A stretch of DNA of 43,069 nt from Chrysomallon squamiferum. Lineage: Eukaryota; Mollusca; Gastropoda; Neomphalida; Peltospiridae. The notes under the pieces were generated by a model. The model was not told where the DNA came from, made no database searches, and saw nothing but the letters and a program-made list of their open reading frames with translations. Where the stretch lies: NCBI GenBank assembly GCA_012295275.1, contig CM022677.1:5638921-5681989 (forward strand). The letters run 5' to 3'. The position numbers and the translations under genes were made by a program. The first letter of the stretch is position 1. Every line of letters starts with the position of its first letter. Shown here piece after piece: positions 17,833 to 29,858 of this stretch.

Positions 17833-20652
17833 ATGTAGGTTGACTACTCACTTGTTTGTGTCATGTACAGGATTTGTATAGTTGACTACTCACTTGTTTG
17901 TGTCATCTACAGGATTTGTGTAGTTGACTACTCACTTGTTTGTGTCATGGACAGGATTTGTGTAGTTGACTGCTCACTTGTTTGTGTCATGGACAACTCC
18001 AGAGCACATGGACAGGATTTGTGTAGTTGACTGCTCACTTGTTTGTGACATGTACAGGATTTGTGTAGTTGACTGCTCACTTGTTTGTGTCATGGACAGG
18101 ATTTGTGTAGTTGACTACTCACTTCTTTGTGTCATGGACAGGATTTGTGTAGTTGACTGCTCACTTGTTTGTGTCTTGCACAGGATTTGTGTAGTTGACT
18201 GCTCACTTGTTTGTGTCATGGACAGGATTTTTGTAGTTGACTGCTCACTTGTTTGTGTCATGGACAACTCCAGAGCACATGTACAGGATTTGTGTAGTTG
18301 ACTGCTCACTTGTTTATGTAATGGACAGGATTTGTGAAGTTGACTACTCACTTGTTTATGTCATGTACAGGATTTGTGTAGTTGACTACTCACTTGTTTA
18401 TGTCATGGACAGGATTTGTGTAGTTGACTGCTCACTTGTTTGTGTCATGGACAAGTCCAGAGCACATAGACAGGATTTGTGTAGTTGACTGCTCACTTGT
18501 TTGTGTCATGGACAACTCCAGAGCACATGTACAGGATTTGTGTAGTTGACTGCTCACTTGTTTGTGTCATGGACAAGTCCAGAGCACATAGACAGGATTT
18601 GTGTAGTAGACTGCTCACTTGTTTGTGTCATGGACAACTCCACAGCACATAGACAGGATTTGTGTAGTTGACTGCTCACTTGTTTGTGTCATGGACAACT
18701 CCAGAGCACATAGACAGGATTTGTGTAGTTGACTGCTCACTTGTTTGTGTCATGGACAAGTCCAGAGCACATAGACAGGATTTGTGTAGTTGACTGCTCA
18801 CTTGTTTGTGTCATGGACAGGATTTGTGTAGTTGACTGCTCACTTGTTTATGTCATGGACAGGATTTTTGTAGTTGACTGCTCACTTGTTTGTGTCATGG
18901 ACAACTCCAGAGCACATAGACAGGATTTGTGTAGTTGACTGCTCACTTGTTTGTGTCATGGACAACTCCAGAGCACATGTACAGGATTTGTGTAGTTGAC
19001 TGCTCACTTGTTTGTGTCATGGACAAGTCCAGAGCACATAGACAGGATTTGTGTAGTAGACTGCTCACTTGTTTGTGTCATGGACAACTCCACAGCACAT
19101 AGACAGGATTTGTGTAGATGACTGCTCACTTGTTTGTGTCTTGGACAACTCCAGAGCACATGTACAGGATTTGTATAGTTGACTGCTCACTTGTTTGTGT
19201 CATGGACAAGTCCAGAGCACATAGACAGGATTTGTGTAGTTGACTGCTCACTTGTTTGTGTCATGGACAGGATTTGTGTAGTTGACTGCTCACTTGTTTA
19301 TGTCATGGACAGGATTTGTGTAGTTGACTGCTCACTTGTTTGTGTCATGGACAACTCCAGAGCACATAGACAGGATTTGTGTAGTTGACTGCTCACTTGT
19401 TTGTGTCATGGACAGGATTTGTGTAGTTGACTGCTCACTTGTTTATGTCATGGACAGGATTTGTGTAGTTGACTGCTCACTTGTTTGTGTCATGGACAAC
19501 TCCAGAGCACATAGACAGGATTTGTGTAGTTGACTGCTCACTTGTTTGTGTCATGGACAACTCCAGAGCACATGTACAGGATTTGTGTAGTTGACTGCTC
19601 ACTTGTTTGTGTCATGGACAAGTCCAGAGCACATAGACAGGATTTGTGTAGTTGACTGCTCACTTGTTTGTGTCATGGACAGGATTTGTGTAGTTGACTG
19701 CTCACTTGTTTGTGTCATGTACAGGATTTGTGTAGTTGACTGCTCACTTGTTTGTGTCATGTACAGGATTTGTGTAGTTGACTGCTCACTTGTTTGTGTC
19801 ATGGACAACTCCACAGCACATGTACACGATTTGTGTAGTTGACTGCTCACTTGTTTGTGTCATGGACAAGTCCAGAGCACATGTACAGGATTTGTGTAGT
19901 TGACTGCTCACTTGTTTGTGTCATGGACAGGATTTTTGTAGTTGACAGCTCACTTGTTTGTGTCATGTACAGGATTTGTGTAGTTGACTACTCACTTGTT
20001 TGTGTCATGGACAGGATTTGTGTAGTTGACTGCTCACTTGTTTGTTTCATGGACAACTCCAGAGCACATGTCCACGATTTGTGTAGTTGACTGCTCACTT
20101 GTTTGTCATGGACAACTCCAGAGCACATAGACAGGATTTGTGTAGTTGACTGCTCACTTGTTTGTGTGATGGACAACTCCAGAGCACATGTACAGGATTT
20201 GTGTAGTTGACTGCTCACTTGTTTTTGTCATGGACAACTCCAGAGCACATGTACAGGATTTGTGTAGTTGACTGCTCACTTGTTTGTGTCATGGACAGGA
20301 TTTGTGTAGTTGACTACTCACTTGTTTGTGTCATGGACAGGATTTGTGTAGTTGACTACTCACTTGTTTATGTCATGGACAGGATTTGTGTAGTTGACTA
20401 CTCACTTGTTTGTGTCATGGACAGGATTTGTGTAGTTGACTACTCACTTGTTTGTGTCATGGACAGGATTTGTGTAGTTGACTGCTCACTTGTTTGTGTC
20501 TTGTACAGGATTTTTGTAGTTGACTACTCACTTGTTTGTGTCATGGACAGGATTTGTGTAGTTGACTACTCACTTGTTTGTGTCATGGACAGGATTTGTG
20601 TAGTTGACTGCTCACTTGTTTGTGTCATGTACAGGATTTGTGTAGTTGACTG
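17833..20652. repeat. 42/61-bp minisatellite, 2.8 kb
   Basis: Basic unit of 42 bp, ACAGGATTTGTGTAGTTGAC plus 22 more. A second unit type has 19 additional bases (ACAACTCCAGAGCACATGG or AAGTCC variants) and is 61 bp long. Runs of the 42-bp unit dominate both ends (17840-18240, 20270-20650), and 61-bp units dominate the middle, with longer blocks repeated (for example 18480-18920 resembles 18930-19380). The 42-bp runs stay open for 14-residue repeats (RICVVDCSLVCVMD), while each 61-bp unit shifts the frame, so this is not a protein gene. Confidence 0.95.
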
Positions 20653-20948
20653 AATGAAACATTTTTTCTTTCTATTGAGCTGTCTTAAGTTCTTGAACTT
20701 ATGGCTTAGTTTCCTGTTCTAATGTTATAAAAACTGAAGATTGAAGTAAAGGCATTGACTTTTTCGGACATGCTAAATAAATAAACTAAAATATATATTT
20801 TCTTTAAATTCATTTCAAGCTCAAACTGTTTCTATAATTTTAGCTTTTCTCGGGATAAACATTTATTGAATGGGAAGATGGTTTAGGTTTTATAAAAACA
20901 CAGAAAGAGAATTCTAATTAACAATAAAAAATTAAAATTACACTGCAG
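20653..20948. other. Intron-like spacer before NC1 exon
   Basis: AT-rich unique sequence ending in ACACTGCAG, the likely acceptor. No gene seen. Confidence 0.5.
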
Positions 20949-21147
20949 TTAGTGCTGTCAGCTGTTTGAGAAGATTTACAACCATGTTTTTTTGTCCTGC
21001 AACATCAACAATGTGTGCAGCACAGCATCACAGAATGATTACAGTTATTGGCTGTCAACACTGGAGCCGATGTTGATGATGATGATGAATCGAGTGAGAG
21101 ATGAACAGACCAGGCAGACATCAGCAGTTTGTGAATCTCCAGACCCT
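20949..21147 (+). pseudogene. COL4A: Collagen IV NC1 (C4) domain exon, frameshifted
   Basis: It first reads SCLRRFTTM, and then, one frame over, SCNINNVCSTASQNDYSYWL and STLEPM, ending SAVCESPDP at donor GTAAGT (21148). CNINNVC, ASxNDYSYWLST and AVCE are diagnostic of the first NC1 repeat of collagen IV. The frame change falls in a T7 run (20987-20993), where eight T would keep the frame. The expected RC-A-VC motif reads TSAVC, so one disulfide cysteine is absent. Confidence 0.85.
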
Positions 21148-21725
21148 GTAAGTCCTGTACTCATTTACATAACATTAATATTCATTACTTAATCATGAAT
21201 ATTCATATTTGTATTTGATTTCCATTGTTTGACTAAGTAATTGTGAATACTAAATGATATGTAAAACTGACTCATGTAGAATGAGAATGTTAACATTTAG
21301 TAGTATTCAGTATTCATAATCAATACTTGTTTGTGAATACAATGTTTTGTGGCAGTGATTTTGTTTTTACATGATTTATAAAATGTAACTCAGTTTATGA
21401 CTAATTTAAAAAGGAAATCTGCCTCTGCTCTCTAACTGAAAGAAAAATATGCATTGCAGGTATTTAAAAAATATATATATACTTTTTGAAATATTTACTT
21501 TATTTACTTTCTTATTTATTTCAGTTATCGGCTTTTTACTTATTTCATTCATTGCTATGCATTTACTTATTTAGCTACTTACTTATCTCATTTGTTTCAC
21601 TGGTTCTTTCTTTATTGTTGATGTTATTATTTTTTATAACTGACAATCTTTTATATACGTACATGCACACTCACACACATTATTACTATTATTGTTATTA
21701 GTATTATTGTTAGTGCTATTGTTAC

Positions 21726-21791
<66 letters not shown>

Positions 21792-22999
21792 ATTTTAATT
21801 CCAAATTTTACTTTCAGGATCAAAAAGTGCAGGAGGCCCGATTGAGGTCAACATGTAATTTCAGTTTCATCAGCAAGGTTATATACTGTTATATTGGGTT
21901 AATTATGAACATCAAATAAAAATAAAATAAATAATTTCTTAATGAGTAGTTCTTTAAAGATGAAATTATAATAGTAATTCTAATCATTATTTTTATCTCA
22001 GACTTTTTACATTATTATATGTTATATGATTAATGAATCATGCTAAACATTATAAGTTTAAATCTTTATAATAGTTTTAGATTAATGATTCTATATTTTA
22101 TAATATCAGTGTCCATACATTGTACCTGACATTGTATCAAGAAAAAGAATTTAATTAAATTATTTGTTATTTAGAAATGTGGAAATATATACATATCTCA
22201 ACAGTTCTGTATATTTTGGTAAAAAAACACAACAAAAAACAAACAAATTATATTAATAATTTAGAAACACTGATCTCTGTACAGTTTGTAGCTTGCCATC
22301 ACATGATTTTACATCAAGAACAAAATAACTGTAATATTTACTGTTCAACATTTTACCGTTAGTAAACAAATATAGCTATATAGTAAAGTTTTTATTTATT
22401 TTTAAATAATATTTACTATTTTAGAATTGTCAGTGTGCAAATATACTTCAACATGTCACACAGACAGACAAACAGACAGACACACTCAAACTCACAGACA
22501 CCATTAACACAAAAACACAACACACAGACACTCAGATAGTCGGACAGACACCATTAACACAAAAACACAACACACAGATAGACAGACAGACACACACACT
22601 CAAACACACAGACACCATAAACACAAACACACAACACACAGACACACAAATAGACAAACACACAGACACCATTAACACAAAAACACAAGAAGATAAATTC
22701 AGTCCTTGTGTGAAATCCATCCTGGTGTCAGGTGAGGACAAGAGTAAAATTGTTGTTAGTGATAAAATCAATAGATGTGTAAAATGTTTTTGTATAGAAA
22801 GAAAATCACTGATAAACAAACACGTGACTTCCTCTCCACTAGTCGGTCTTGCTGAATCACGTGATCAGTGGGGTGATGTTGTTGTTGTTGTTGTTGTGCC
22901 AGATGAAACTAAAATATTGTTTTTAAATATTGTTTTTAAATGGTCAGTACTTGGACATACTGACAGAGAGTGGTCAGCTCATTAATTCTATCTCAACAG
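21148..22999. other. Spacer with (ATT)n and CA-rich repeats; no clear gene
   Basis: Holds an ATT microsatellite (21686-21790) and a CA/CAGA-rich tract (22455-22690) with a loose period of about 50 bp. An exon-like piece at 21819-21880 (QEARLRSTCNFSFISK after CTTTCAG) could be a remnant of the second NC1 repeat (compare the RGTC motif) but has no good donor. Nothing else is supported. Confidence 0.5.
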
Positions 23000-23102
23000 A
23001 TTTGATCCCCGGACCGTACAATCTCACAGTTCACGATCAGTGTCTGAGTGTGTTGTCAAAAAAAGAAAATGTAAACAAAGTATTTTTCTTTACACGAACT
23101 AA
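23000..23102 (+). pseudogene. Possible collagen IV last exon
   Basis: After acceptor ATCTCAACAG the frame reads FDPRTVQSHSSRSVSECVV, then a basic tail KKRKCKQ, and stops at TAA 23100-23102. Collagen IV chains end in a similar VSRCQVC motif followed by a few basic residues. The match is short and one Cys is missing, so this is only suggestive. Confidence 0.3.
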
Positions 23103-23299
23103 TAAATAAAGAGAATATCAGTTATTTATTTATTCTAAAATAATATAAGTTAATTTGTTTATTTTATTTTTCTTAAAGAAACTAATAATGAAAAGTTGTT
23201 TTTTTTATTATTATTATGAATTACTTTATAGTTTAAACTTGCTAAATGTCAAACAAATTTTACTTTCAGACAAACTCTTGAAATATTCCCCCATCTTAT

Positions 23300-23314
23300 A
23301 TATATATGTATGTA

Positions 23315-23360
<46 letters not shown>
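23300..23360. repeat. TATG then (TG)n microsatellite
   Basis: TA and TATG units pass into about 20 TG units. Confidence 0.95.
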
Positions 23361-23362
<2 letters not shown>

Positions 23363-23525
23363 CTTATATTTAAACTATTCTATTATTTTGTTAAGTAGTT
23401 TATTTCAAAGAAACTTGATATTTAAATATATATTTCTACATACTCCAGTGTAATAAAACAAAACTGCAATAAAATATTTAAAAGATAAAAATTAAATTCT
23501 TCAGTCATTATTTCATTTATATATA

Positions 23526-24422
23526 AAACTATTTACATTGTTTCTTGATGTTCACCTGTCTATATGTGAAATATAAATAATGTGTATAATATCAGTGTAG
23601 TACAAAGTAGTTGTGAAACAATGAACAGTAAACTACAATGTTTCTTGATGTTCACCTGTCTGTATGTCTGTCTGTCTGTCTGTGAAATATAAATAATGTG
23701 TATAATATCAGTGTAGTACAAAGTAGTTGTGAAACAATGAACAGTAAACTACAATGTTTCTTGATGTTCACCTATCTGTATGTCTGTCTGTCTGTCTGTG
23801 AAATATAAATAATGTGTATAATATCAGTGTAGTACAAAGTAGTTGTGAAACAATGAACAGTAAACTACAATGTTTCTTGATGTTCACCTGTCTGTATGTC
23901 TGTCTGTCTGTCTGTGAAATATAAATAATGTGTATAATATCAGTGTAGTACAAAGTAGTTGTGAAACAATGAACAGTAAACTACAATGTTTCTTGATGTT
24001 CACCTATCTGTATGTCTGTCTGTCTGTCTGTGAAATATAAATAATGTGTATAATATCAGTGTAGTACAAAGTAGTTGTGAAACAATGAACAGTAAACTAC
24101 AATGTTTCTTGATGTTCACCTGTTTCTTGTCTGTATGTCTGTCTGTCTGTCTGTGAAATATAAATAATGTGTATAATATCAGTGTAGTACAAAGTAGTTG
24201 TGAAACAATGAACAGTAAACTACAATGTTTCTTGATGTTCACCTGTCTGTATGTCTGTCTGTCTGTGAAATATAAATAATGTGTATAATATCAGTGTAGT
24301 ACAAAGTAGTTGTGAAACAATGAACAGTAAACTACAATGTTTCTTGATGTTCACCTATCTGTATGTCTGTCTGTCTGTGAAATATAAATAATGTGTATAA
24401 TATCAGTGTAGTACAAAGTAGT
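23526..24422. repeat. 116-bp tandem repeat, about 8 copies
   Basis: Copies of TTTCTTGATGTTCACCTGTC begin at 23541, 23641, 23757, 23873 and 23989, and continue to 24422, mostly 116 bp apart. The first copy lacks the internal (TCTG)n run, and later copies vary in the number of TCTG units. The remainder of the unit is almost invariant, which implies recent expansion. Confidence 0.95.
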
Positions 24423-25019
24423 TTAGATAACAACACTTGTCTGTTTTGTGCTGTGTGTCTGAAAAAGGAAAAACAATGTTTTTTGTTATTGTTTTTATGA
24501 GTAACATTGTTTACTATTATATCTGTATATCAAATGAATGTTTGTAGATAAAAATATATTTCAGCTATAGATTTCAATTCTGCATACATGCATACAGAGA
24601 AACTGATAAACATACTCACTGAATTAATGAATAATTAAAAATAAATATTTAAAAAAATAGTCTAAAGTGGTTTACCAAAATATAAATGTAAATTCTGAAT
24701 CAAAAAACAAATCAGTATCTTTGAAAAATATAATATTATAACCTGATTATTGATAAATATAAATGTTGCTAAAATATACCAAATATGAAATAAAGAAGAA
24801 ATATTTTATTTAAGAACATACACAGCTTTTAGTTCTTTGCATTTTAAAAGATAAACAACAAAACAGCTAATGAAAAAGAACTGACACCCTTTTTAAACAA
24901 GAAACTAAAAATCTGTTTTTAATATACATCTTTTCCACAGATAACAAAACATATAACATGATGTTACTAATATCAGTCACAGATCAGTGGCTAGATTGGT
25001 AAATAACTTTATTAGTCCT
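24423..25019. other. No gene seen; AT-rich spacer
   Basis: Unique A/T-rich sequence with no repeat or paired splice sites that I can support. Confidence 0.5.
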
Positions 25020-25086
25020 CCATACAGGACTGACTCTACAAACCCAACACAGTTTAACCATGCACTCTAACCACTGAGCCAGTCTA
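25020..25086 (-). mobile_element. tRNA-like head of a degraded SINE
   Basis: On the minus strand ACTGGCTCAGTGGTTAGAG fits the pol III A box (TGGCTCAGTGG, 25071-25081). About 45 bases downstream GAGTCAGTCC is a poor B-box match. Sequence after it is not CCA and does not fold as a full tRNA by eye, so a SINE head or tRNA fossil is likelier than a working tRNA gene. Confidence 0.4.
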
Positions 25087-25611
25087 TCCATCACTACAAA
25101 TTTAACAAAATGAATAAAGTGAATACTTACAGAGTAGAGTTTGATTTGTTTAGTACTGGTGACTCTTGACTCAGTTTTGTGAAAGCTGTTTTGTTGTGTT
25201 GCTAATGGTTACTTGGTGTTTTGTGACATCTGACCTCCCATTGCCACTGTGAGAAGCTGAATTGAAATTAGTAAAAACAATAAAAAAACCTTGCTATATA
25301 AACCGTCTTATGTAAGATTTGTAAAATTTAACTGAGATGCACTCACTTAAATATTCCTTTAATATTAACTTTCTTTGTTAGTATCTGACTATTATACAAG
25401 GATCTTTTAAAACCTGAAATCATCCATTTTAAATATAAAAAGTATTTACATAAGTATACACACTAAAACTGAATTTTACAAATCCTAATTTTCCAGTACA
25501 ATAAATTGTTTCATAAACTGAAATAATAAAAGATATAATACAGTTACTTGGAAAGTCAATTTTGTTTAACACAAATTCTGAATCATAATTAAAAACTCTG
25601 ACAAAACTTAC

Positions 25612-25683
25612 TTTCTGCTTCCTGCCCATTCAGAAGCTGTCCTGTCTCTGTCAGTTTGATCATTTGAATCGAGAAGATCAGCT
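25612..25683 (-). pseudogene. Candidate exon at the edge of a 59-bp tandem array
   Basis: On the minus strand an acceptor CCTTTCTCACAG (25695-25684) and a donor GTAAGT (25611 downward) frame 72 bp that are open in two frames (ELIFSIQMIKLTETGQ or ADLLDSNDQTDRDRTA). The acceptor and first dozen exon bases belong to the first unit of the neighbouring tandem repeat. It follows the CAMSAP-like exons in order, but I cannot match its peptide to that family. Confidence 0.3.
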
Positions 25684-26184
25684 CTGTGAGAAAGGCTGAC
25701 AGGTTTTCTCTTGTACGCTATCTCGTGTTTACAGAAGATCAGCTCTGTGAGAAAGGCTGACAGGTTTTCTTGTACGCTATCTCGTGTTTACAGAAGATCA
25801 GCTCTGTGAGAAAGGCTGACAGGTTTTCTTGTACGCTATCTCGTGTTTACAGAAGATCAGCTCTGTGAGAAAGGCTGACAGGTTTTCTTGTACGCTATCT
25901 CGTGTTTACAGAAGATCAGCTCTGTGAGAAAGGCTGACAGGTTTTCTTGTACGCTATCTCGTGTTTACAGAAGATCAGCTCTGTGAGAAAGGCTGACAGG
26001 TTTTCTTGTACGCTATCTCGTGTTTACAGAAGATCAGCTCTGTGAGAAAGGCTGACAGGTTTTCTTGTACGCTATCTCATGTTTACAGAAGAACAGCTCT
26101 GTGAGAAAGGCTGACAGGTTTTCTTGTATGCTATCTCGTGTTTTACAGGAGATCCTCTGTGAGAAAGGCTGACAGGTTTTCTTG
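25671..26184. repeat. 59-bp tandem repeat, about 9 copies
   Basis: Unit AGAAGATCAGCTCTGTGAGA plus 39 more bases. Starts at 25733 and 25792 are 59 bp apart, the first unit has 2 extra bases, and the last two units are diverged. Read on the minus strand every copy contains CCTTTCTCACAG followed by AGCTGATCTTCT, which is the 3' splice site and exon start of the adjacent candidate exon. Confidence 0.95.
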
Positions 26185-26430
26185 AAGCACACAAAGTTTA
26201 CAGATGGTCTGTGATCAAATAATGTTTTGATGAGGCATCTCGATTTTACATAAAGAATGAACTAATCCTAACCCCTTATTCCTATCATGTTTCTGAAAAA
26301 TAAATAAATAATAAATTGATGGTAAGAATTAGTATTTAATGTTTTTGATGAGGCATAGATTACATAAAGAATGAACTAATCTCTAATAAAAATAAATAAA
26401 TAATAAATAAAGCAATTAGTATTTAATAAT

Positions 26431-26480
<50 letters not shown>

Positions 26481-26674
26481 CAATTTAGATCATATTCAAA
26501 AGCAAAAGCAAAAGAAAAATACTAAAATACGAAATTATGAAATTTAAAAAAAAATTTCCCCAAGACAATGCCTCTCTTAATCAGATATTAACTTTCAGCA
26601 ATATAATATATGCTAAATTTTAAAATTTCCATCTCATTTATTATTTTATTTGCAAAAACTGTTCTAAAACAAAC
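26185..26674. other. No gene seen; contains a (GA)n run
   Basis: A/T-rich. Two similar 60-bp stretches (around 26225-26290 and 26340-26400, both with GATGAGGCAT and AAAGAATGAACTAATC) look like an old duplication. A GA microsatellite occupies 26431-26475. Confidence 0.6.
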
Positions 26675-26803
26675 CATGAAAACTGAGAGACTGCAGACAA
26701 TAGAAACTTCAGACAACAGGAACTGTACATCCGTCTCTACATCTTTTAGTATGTCTGTCATCACAGGAACAGTGACACTGTGTGAAGGGCTGGCAGTTCC
26801 AGT
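26675..26803 (-). CDS. CAMSAP: CAMSAP-like CH-domain exon g
   Basis: Acceptor CTGTTACCAG. Phase 0 continues exon f with TGTASPSHSVTVPVMTDILK, DVETDVQFLLSEVSIVC. It aligns with the CAMSAP segment around YFPLLEDL and ALLAVIHYYCP, with changes at several conserved positions. The donor is uncertain: GTTTGT at 26674 is weak. The open frame runs on to 26590. Confidence 0.55.
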
Positions 26804-26915
26804 CTGGTAACAGGAAAGTCAAACATTTTAAAATACTGATGAAATATGCAGCTTCCTTTTTTTAAATATAGAAATAACATTTACAACAAAATAATCACAT
26901 TGATATGAATGTAAT

Positions 26916-26950
<35 letters not shown>

Positions 26951-28015
26951 ACAAACACACAAGTCAAACATACACAGTATGAAATGTAGGGTGTGGTACA
27001 GGATACTAATGTAATTTGTGTATATGTATACATGTACTTACTGATAAATTATCTACAAACTGCATCTTCATATATTAAATTAAAAGGTTTAGAAAAATTA
27101 GAAATATGTAAGAAAACAAACAAAAATTCACCTGCTCAGATTTTTTCTCTTTTGCAATGGCAGCAGTACAAACTTTATTTAACCAGAAAATAACTGTGAC
27201 CTCAGTGTCTGATGGAAGTTCACTGGATGTGTTAAAAGTTGTAATTTGTCTGAAAGTTTTAAAATTACATGTTCAATAGAGAGGTTTAGCACAGACGTAA
27301 CTTTCACATACTGATTTTCTTGATATGGGAAAAGCCTATATGTATGTGTTTACATATAGCAATGTTTTGAAACATTATAAAGGGTGAGTCTTGCTTTTAT
27401 GATTTTCTTTAATGTTTGTTAACTAGGCAACATAAATACTGAACATGCTTTAACCAAATGTGCATATATTATATATCCAAATAAAGTGTTTATAAGTTCT
27501 AGAGCTGCAGTTACTTCCCTTCCTTTATCTGACACAATACAAGTTTTGCTCTTTACATGGAAACAAAACTGAAAGTGAGTTATGGACATGACTCATACAG
27601 TAAGATCAGTATGCAATCAGATATGTGAGCAGATTACATCTATGCTAAACCTCACTAATATGCTGAATGTAAAGACTGAGGTCTCATTATATTATATTAG
27701 AAATTATACAAAAATGTGCACCCGTTTTCTCTCTCTCCCTCTCCCTCCCTCTCTCTCATTCAAATGCATCAATCATTTAATATTCAAAGTAGAACGATCA
27801 GAGCTTTTAAATACAGATTGTCATTGACCTCTGAACTGAAATACAATTGATCATACAGTGATACTTTCCAAAAAACTATCTGAACCAAATAAATAAACTT
27901 TAACAGAGTAAAAGAGGTTTTCAATTTCTTATTTCTTTAAATTTAATTTATGTATTTAATAAACAAACAAAAAATGTCAATGTAAATGTAAATGTAAATA
28001 AAAACTACAGCTTAC
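26804..28015 (-). other. Introns around exon f, with (TG)n
   Basis: Intron sequence on either side of exon f. A TG microsatellite lies at 26918-26948. A CT-rich stretch lies at 27728-27757. No other exon seen. Confidence 0.5.
27132..27249 (-). CDS. CAMSAP: CAMSAP-like CH-domain exon f
   Basis: Acceptor AACTTTCAG, donor GTGAAT. The first base completes an Arg codon from exon e, then 39 open codons: QITTFNTSSELPSDTEVTVI, FWLNKVCTAAIAKEKKSEQ. It matches the CAMSAP block with ELPYDLEDAMVFWINKV. It is intact. Confidence 0.82.
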
Positions 28016-28101
28016 CTGACGGCTTGGACAGCATGTTCTGCTGAAACAACTTCACTGGTTTATGTCATCATCAGCACATCAATTAGAAAAATATGTGCAT
28101 T
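28016..28101 (-). pseudogene. CAMSAP: CAMSAP-like CH-domain exon e, in-frame TAA
   Basis: Acceptor TTTTTTCAG, donor GTAAGC, phase 0 to 2. It reads NAHIFLIDVLMMT, TAA (28062-28060), then TSEVVSAEHAVQAV. CAMSAPs have SAHMAMVDALMMAYTVE here, so the stop sits on the Tyr codon, one base from TAT or TAC. Confidence 0.75.
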
Positions 28102-28301
28102 CTGAAAAAAATGACATTGAATAAAATAATAACATAGATAATAAATAAACAGCTATAAATAATCCTTCTAATTATAATAAAAATAATAATTTACAAAACA
28201 ATGACAGATCATTGATTATTATTATACTGTTTTATAATGAATAAAGAATTGTTTCAAAACTTATTTTACTCTCTAAGACACAAAAAATAAAATAAACTCA
28301 C

Positions 28302-28411
28302 AACTGAGAATGCTGCAGTCTGCATGAGAATGGTTTCTGTAACAGCTGATTCATCCTTCTCCATGATGTAAATTCCCTTTCTAGACAGCACCTGAACAAT
28401 ACTGCAGTGAC
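28302..28411 (-). CDS. CAMSAP: CAMSAP-like CH-domain exon d
   Basis: Acceptor TTGTGTAG, donor GTGAGT. The frame continuing in phase with the next exon reads HCSIVQVLSRKGIYIMEKDE and ends TILMQTAAFSV, closely like CAMSAP (vertebrate proteins have SVIQALSRKGIYVME). A second frame is also open and would fit the previous exon's phase, but it lacks family resemblance. Confidence 0.75.
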
Positions 28412-28574
28412 CTACACAAAATATTTAACACCAATAGTAAATATAAAGTTTAGTAATTTTAATAACAGCATGATATTTTTTATCAATCTCCATTTGTTGA
28501 AAAATGCATTTTCTCTGCTTCTTATCTTTTGTTGATATTTCAGTGATTTTTATTTATGTATGAAATTGACCAAG

Positions 28575-29850
28575 ACAGAGACACACACACAGACACAATA
28601 TATCTCTCTCTCACACACATACATACACAATACCTCTATCTCTCTTTCTCTCTCTTTCTCTCTCACACACACATACATACATACATACACGCAATATATC
28701 TCTCTCTTACACACACACACAATATGTATCTCTTTCACACACATACATACAAACATACACGCAATATATATATCTCTCACACACATACATACATACACAC
28801 AATATATATATATCTCTTTTCACACACATACATACAAACATACACACAATATATATATCTCTCTTTCACACACATACATACAAACATACACACAATATAT
28901 CTCTCACACACACACATACAAACATACACACAATATATATCTCTCTCTCACACATACATACAAACATACACACAATATGTATCTCTCTCTCACACACACA
29001 TACATACATACATACACACAATATATATATATATCTCTCCCACACACATACATACAAACATACACACAATATATATATCTCTCTCACATACACATACATA
29101 CAAACATACACACAATATATATATCTCATACAACACATACACAATACAAACAATATATCTCTCTCACACACACACACATACATACATACACAATATATAT
29201 ATATCTCTCACACACACATACATACATACACACATATGTATCTCTCACACACACATACATACATACATACATACATACATACATACACACAATATATATA
29301 TATCTCTCTCCCACACATACATACAAACATACACACAATATATATATCTCTCTCACATACACATACAAACAAACATACATACAATATATAAATCTGTCAC
29401 ACACACACAATATATATATATCTCTCACACACACATACATACAAACATACACACAATATATATATATCTCTCACACAGATACATACACACAATATATATA
29501 TATATCTCACACATATACATACAAACATACACACATATATATCTCTCTCACACACATACATACAAACATACACACAATATATGTATATCTCTCTCACACA
29601 CATACATACAAACATACACAACATATATCTCTCTCACACACATACATACAAACACACACACATCTCTCTCTCACACACACATACATACAGACACACACAC
29701 ATCTCTCTCACACATACATACAAACATATATATCTCTCTCACACACATACATACAAACATACACACAACATATATATCTCTCTCACAAACACATACATAC
29801 AAACATACACACAACATAAATATCTCTCTCACAAACACATACATACATAG
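28575..29850. repeat. TA/CA/CT compound array, 1.3 kb
   Basis: Units of roughly 40-50 bp made of CTCTCTCACACACATACATA, then CAAACATACACACAATATAT, repeated about 28 times with varying numbers of each dinucleotide or tetranucleotide. It sits in the intron between two CAMSAP-like exons. The long open frames on both strands (up to 438 codons of His/Thr/Tyr/Ile/Ser) result from the period and lack of stop words. Confidence 0.95.
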
Positions 29851-29858
29851 TTACATAC

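Larger units (their letters stand above)
17625..23102 (+). pseudogene. COL4A: Type IV collagen alpha chain, decayed gene fragment
   Basis: Two exons point to one family: a Gly-X-Y exon (17625-17798) and an NC1 exon (20949-21147). A possible last exon lies at 23000. Collagen IV chains form the basement-membrane network, and the C-terminal NC1 domain drives trimer assembly and hexamer formation through conserved cysteines. Here half of the Gly positions in the triple-helix exon are substituted, the NC1 exon has a one-base frameshift and lacks one conserved cysteine, and the second NC1 half (the C-P-x-G-W and LWIGYSF region) is not found. A 2.8-kb minisatellite fills the intron between the exons. 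A functional gene is unlikely unless the sequence is wrong. Confidence 0.7.

Noticed and set aside
20207-20653. 148-codon frame with 14-residue repeats
   Set aside because: It follows from 42-bp units being a multiple of three. Each 61-bp unit breaks the frame, and the minus strand is open as well.
25020-25086. Functional tRNA gene
   Set aside because: The A box is good, but the B box is poor and I could not draw a full cloverleaf; better read as a SINE head or fossil.
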